Shown here: positions 5,592 through 6,946 of the stretch, one piece after another
Position numbering within the stretch: position 1 is the first letter of the stretch
Layout: every line of letters begins with the position of its first letter
Assembly (NCBI GenBank): GCA_946479205.1
Contig: CAMLFJ010000180.1
Coordinates: 1-6,946, forward strand
Length of the DNA stretch: 6,946 nucleotides
Direction of reading: 5' to 3'
Origin: an uncultured bacterium
Lineage (GTDB): Bacteria; Methylomirabilota; Methylomirabilia; Rokubacteriales; CSP1-6
The notes under the pieces: model-generated
What the model was told of the DNA's origin: nothing
The model's database searches: none
What the model saw: only the letters and a program-made list of their open reading frames with translations
Translations under genes and position numbers: made by a program

Positions 5592-6637
5592 GCGCCTCCG
5601 CGCGTCCGACCCAGTTCGGGAGAATCCACCATCCGGACGAGGCCTGGCTGGCCCAGCAGCCGCCCGAGCCCATTCTCGAGCCCGAGCTGCCGATCGTCGA
5701 CACGCATCACCACCTGTGGGACCGCGAGGGCCATCGCTACCTTCTGCCCGAGCTCCTCGCGGACGCGGCGACCGGCCACAACCTGGTCGCCACCGTGTTC
5801 CTCGAGTGCCACTCGATGTACCGCGCGACCGGGCCCGCGGAGATGCGCCCGGTGGGCGAGACCGAGTTCGTGGCCGGCCAGGCCGCGATGAGCGCCAGCG
5901 GCATGTACGGGCCCACCCGGGTGGCCGCGGGCATCGTGGGCTTCGCCGATCTCACCCTCGGCGACCGCGTGGAGCCGGTGCTGCAGGCGCATCTCCGCGC
6001 CGGCGGCGGGCGCTTCCGCGGGGTGCGGCACTCGGCGGCGTGGGACGCCAGCGACGTCATCGGCAACAGCGCGGTGGCGGACGGGCCGCACGTCTACCAG
6101 CGGCCGGACTTCCGCGCGGGCCTGGCCGTGCTCACCCACCTCGGGCTCTCGCTCGACGCCTGGGTGTTCCATCCGCAGCTCGCGGACGTGGTCGACCTGG
6201 CCCGCGCGTTTCCCGACACGACCATCATCCTCGGTCACGTGGGCGGCGTGCTCGGCTACGGCCCCTACGCCGGCAAGCAGAAGGAAGTCTTCGCGGCCTG
6301 GAAGCCCCAGATGACCGAGCTCGCGCGCTGCCCCAACGTGGTGGTCAAGCTCGGCGGCATGATGATGCGTCTGGCCGCCTTCGACTACCGCACCCAGCCG
6401 AAGCCACCCACCTCCACCGAGCTGGCCGCGCTGTGGCGCCCGTACATGGAGACGTGCATCGAGCTCTTCGGCGCGAATCGCTGTCTCTTCGAGAGCAACT
6501 TCCCGGTGGACAAGATGGGTATCGGCTGGGCGGGGCTCTGGAACGCGCTGAAGCGGATCGCGGCCGGCGCCTCCGCCGCCGAGAGGCAGGCGATGTTCAG
6601 CGGCACCGCCCGGCGGGTCTATCGGCTGGACGCCTAG
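5588..6637 (+). CDS. amidohydrolase family 2 protein (COG3618 type, TIM-barrel metal hydrolase)
   Basis: A 349-residue metal-dependent TIM-barrel hydrolase. The beta-1 metal motif is IVDTHHHLWD (H40, H42). Later landmarks are FRGVRHSAAWD (143-153), WVFHPQL with H195, ILGHVGG with H217, VVKLGG (252-257) and the C-terminal FESNFPVDK (301-309). This order is that of the COG3618 branch of Amidohydrolase_2, whose characterised members include sugar-acid lactonases; other relatives are decarboxylases of the ACMSD type. The canonical metal/base aspartate of the last motif (GSDxP in relatives) aligns with Asn304, while Asp308 is four residues on. The ATG at 5588 overlaps the regulator TGA as ATGA, and GGGAG at 5576-5580 is a good ribosome-binding site seven bases upstream; the longer open frame before it is a shadow of the regulator gene. 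A lactone, amide or ester in the same pathway as the neighbours is a plausible substrate, by inference only. Confidence 0.92.
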   Translation: MSASARPTQFGRIHHPDEAWLAQQPPEPILEPELPIVDTHHHLWDREGHRYLLPELLADAATGHNLVATVFLECHSMYRATGPAEMRPVGETEFVAGQAAMSASGMYGPTRVAAGIVGFADLTLGDRVEPVLQAHLRAGGGRFRGVRHSAAWDASDVIGNSAVADGPHVYQRPDFRAGLAVLTHLGLSLDAWVFHPQLADVVDLARAFPDTTIILGHVGGVLGYGPYAGKQKEVFAAWKPQMTELARCPNVVVKLGGMMMRLAAFDYRTQPKPPTSTELAALWRPYMETCIELFGANRCLFESNFPVDKMGIGWAGLWNALKRIAAGASAAERQAMFSGTARRVYRLDA

Positions 6638-6641
6638 AACC

Positions 6642-6946
6642 GTGGACCAGTACCGTGAGGCCAACCGCGCGCTCTGGGACGCCTGGACGCGGATCAACCT
6701 CCGGTCCGAGATGTACGACGTCGAGGCGTTCGCGGCGGGCCGCGGCCGCGACCTCCGCGCGATCGACCGCGCCGGGCCGGGAGACGTCCGGGGCAAGTCG
6801 CTGCTCCACCTCCAGTGCCACTTCGGGATGGACACCATCCGCTGGGCGGGGTACGGCGCGACGGTCACCGGCGTGGACTTCTCCGAGGAAGCGGTGACCG
6901 CCGCCCGGGCGCTCGCGGCCCGCATGGGGGTGCCCGCCACCTTCGT
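6642..6946 (+). CDS. SAM-dependent class I methyltransferase (3'-truncated by window edge)
   Basis: Translation from the GTG at 6642 stays open for 101 codons to the right edge and reads as the N-terminus of a class I methyltransferase: MDQYREANRALWDAW, then RSEMYDV (22-27). The SAM-binding loop follows as LLHLQCHFGMDTI (54-66), with beta-2 acidic motif TGVDFSEEAV (76-85) and a following helix TAARALAARMG. The usual glycine-rich DxGxG loop is replaced by HLQCHFG, which is typical of one subfamily of uncharacterised methyltransferases I recognise; D79 is the expected ribose-binding acid. About 170 further residues would be expected beyond the edge. It begins four bases after the amidohydrolase stop, so it is almost certainly in the same operon and under the XRE regulator. 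The Shine-Dalgarno match is weak (CTGGA inside the preceding gene), suggesting coupled translation. The acceptor substrate is unknown. Confidence 0.88.
   Translation, partial: MDQYREANRALWDAWTRINLRSEMYDVEAFAAGRGRDLRAIDRAGPGDVRGKSLLHLQCHFGMDTIRWAGYGATVTGVDFSEEAVTAARALAARMGVPATF

Noticed and set aside
5495..6940. Long minus-strand open frame of 481 codons over the amidohydrolase
   Set aside because: Its composition is that of a shadow frame (Arg/Gly/Ala/His-rich, no motifs), and the plus-strand amidohydrolase and methyltransferase have clear catalytic signatures.

Overview
This is a 6.9-kb stretch of very GC-rich, densely packed bacterial chromosome. Codon third positions are almost all G or C, and many reading frames on the strand opposite real genes stay open as a result. 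Gene style (an LQCHFG-type methyltransferase, an FESNFPVD-type amidohydrolase, a PaaI-like thioesterase, an orphan receiver protein) recalls uncultured soil lineages such as Rokubacteria/Methylomirabilota or deltaproteobacterial relatives. That assignment is an impression, not a demonstration. I see no rRNA, tRNA, CRISPR array, insertion sequence or phage gene, and no gene-free stretch longer than about 115 bases.

Layout. (1) Positions 1-1345 (+): the 3' three quarters of an AMP-forming acyl-CoA synthetase, cut by the left edge. (2) Positions 1316-2526 (-): a two-gene unit, a PLP-dependent threonine/serine dehydratase followed through an ATGA overlap by a 90-residue TPR-like protein. The tail of the small gene overlaps the synthetase tail by 30 bases, convergently. 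(3) Positions 2554-2919 (+): an orphan single-domain response regulator, divergent from the dehydratase across only 27 bases. (4) Positions 2926-3165 (-): a 79-residue ComEA-like helix-hairpin-helix protein with a perfect GGAGGT ribosome-binding site. (5) Positions 3280-4640 (-): a PaaI-family hotdog thioesterase and a D-2-hydroxyacid dehydrogenase joined by a GTGA overlap. (6) Positions 4737-6946 (+): an operon running the opposite way, with an XRE regulator carrying a MmyB-like sensor domain, a COG3618-type amidohydrolase (ATGA overlap) and a SAM-dependent methyltransferase (4-base gap) that runs off the right edge.

The most interesting part is 3280-6946. The 96-base divergent gap between the thioesterase and the regulator holds a perfect 8-1-8 palindrome (ATTACCTC-G-GAGGTAAT, 4687-4703). 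It lies upstream of a good -10 box (TATACT, 4725-4730) that sits so close to the regulator's ATG that the transcript may be leaderless. The natural reading is an autoregulated, ligand-responsive switch controlling a small catabolic or detoxifying module of amidohydrolase/lactonase, methyltransferase, thioesterase and 2-hydroxyacid dehydrogenase. The substrate cannot be read from the sequence. Two of these enzymes carry substitutions at positions that are catalytic or metal-binding in better-known relatives: Tyr for Glu in the dehydrogenase and Asn for Asp in the amidohydrolase.
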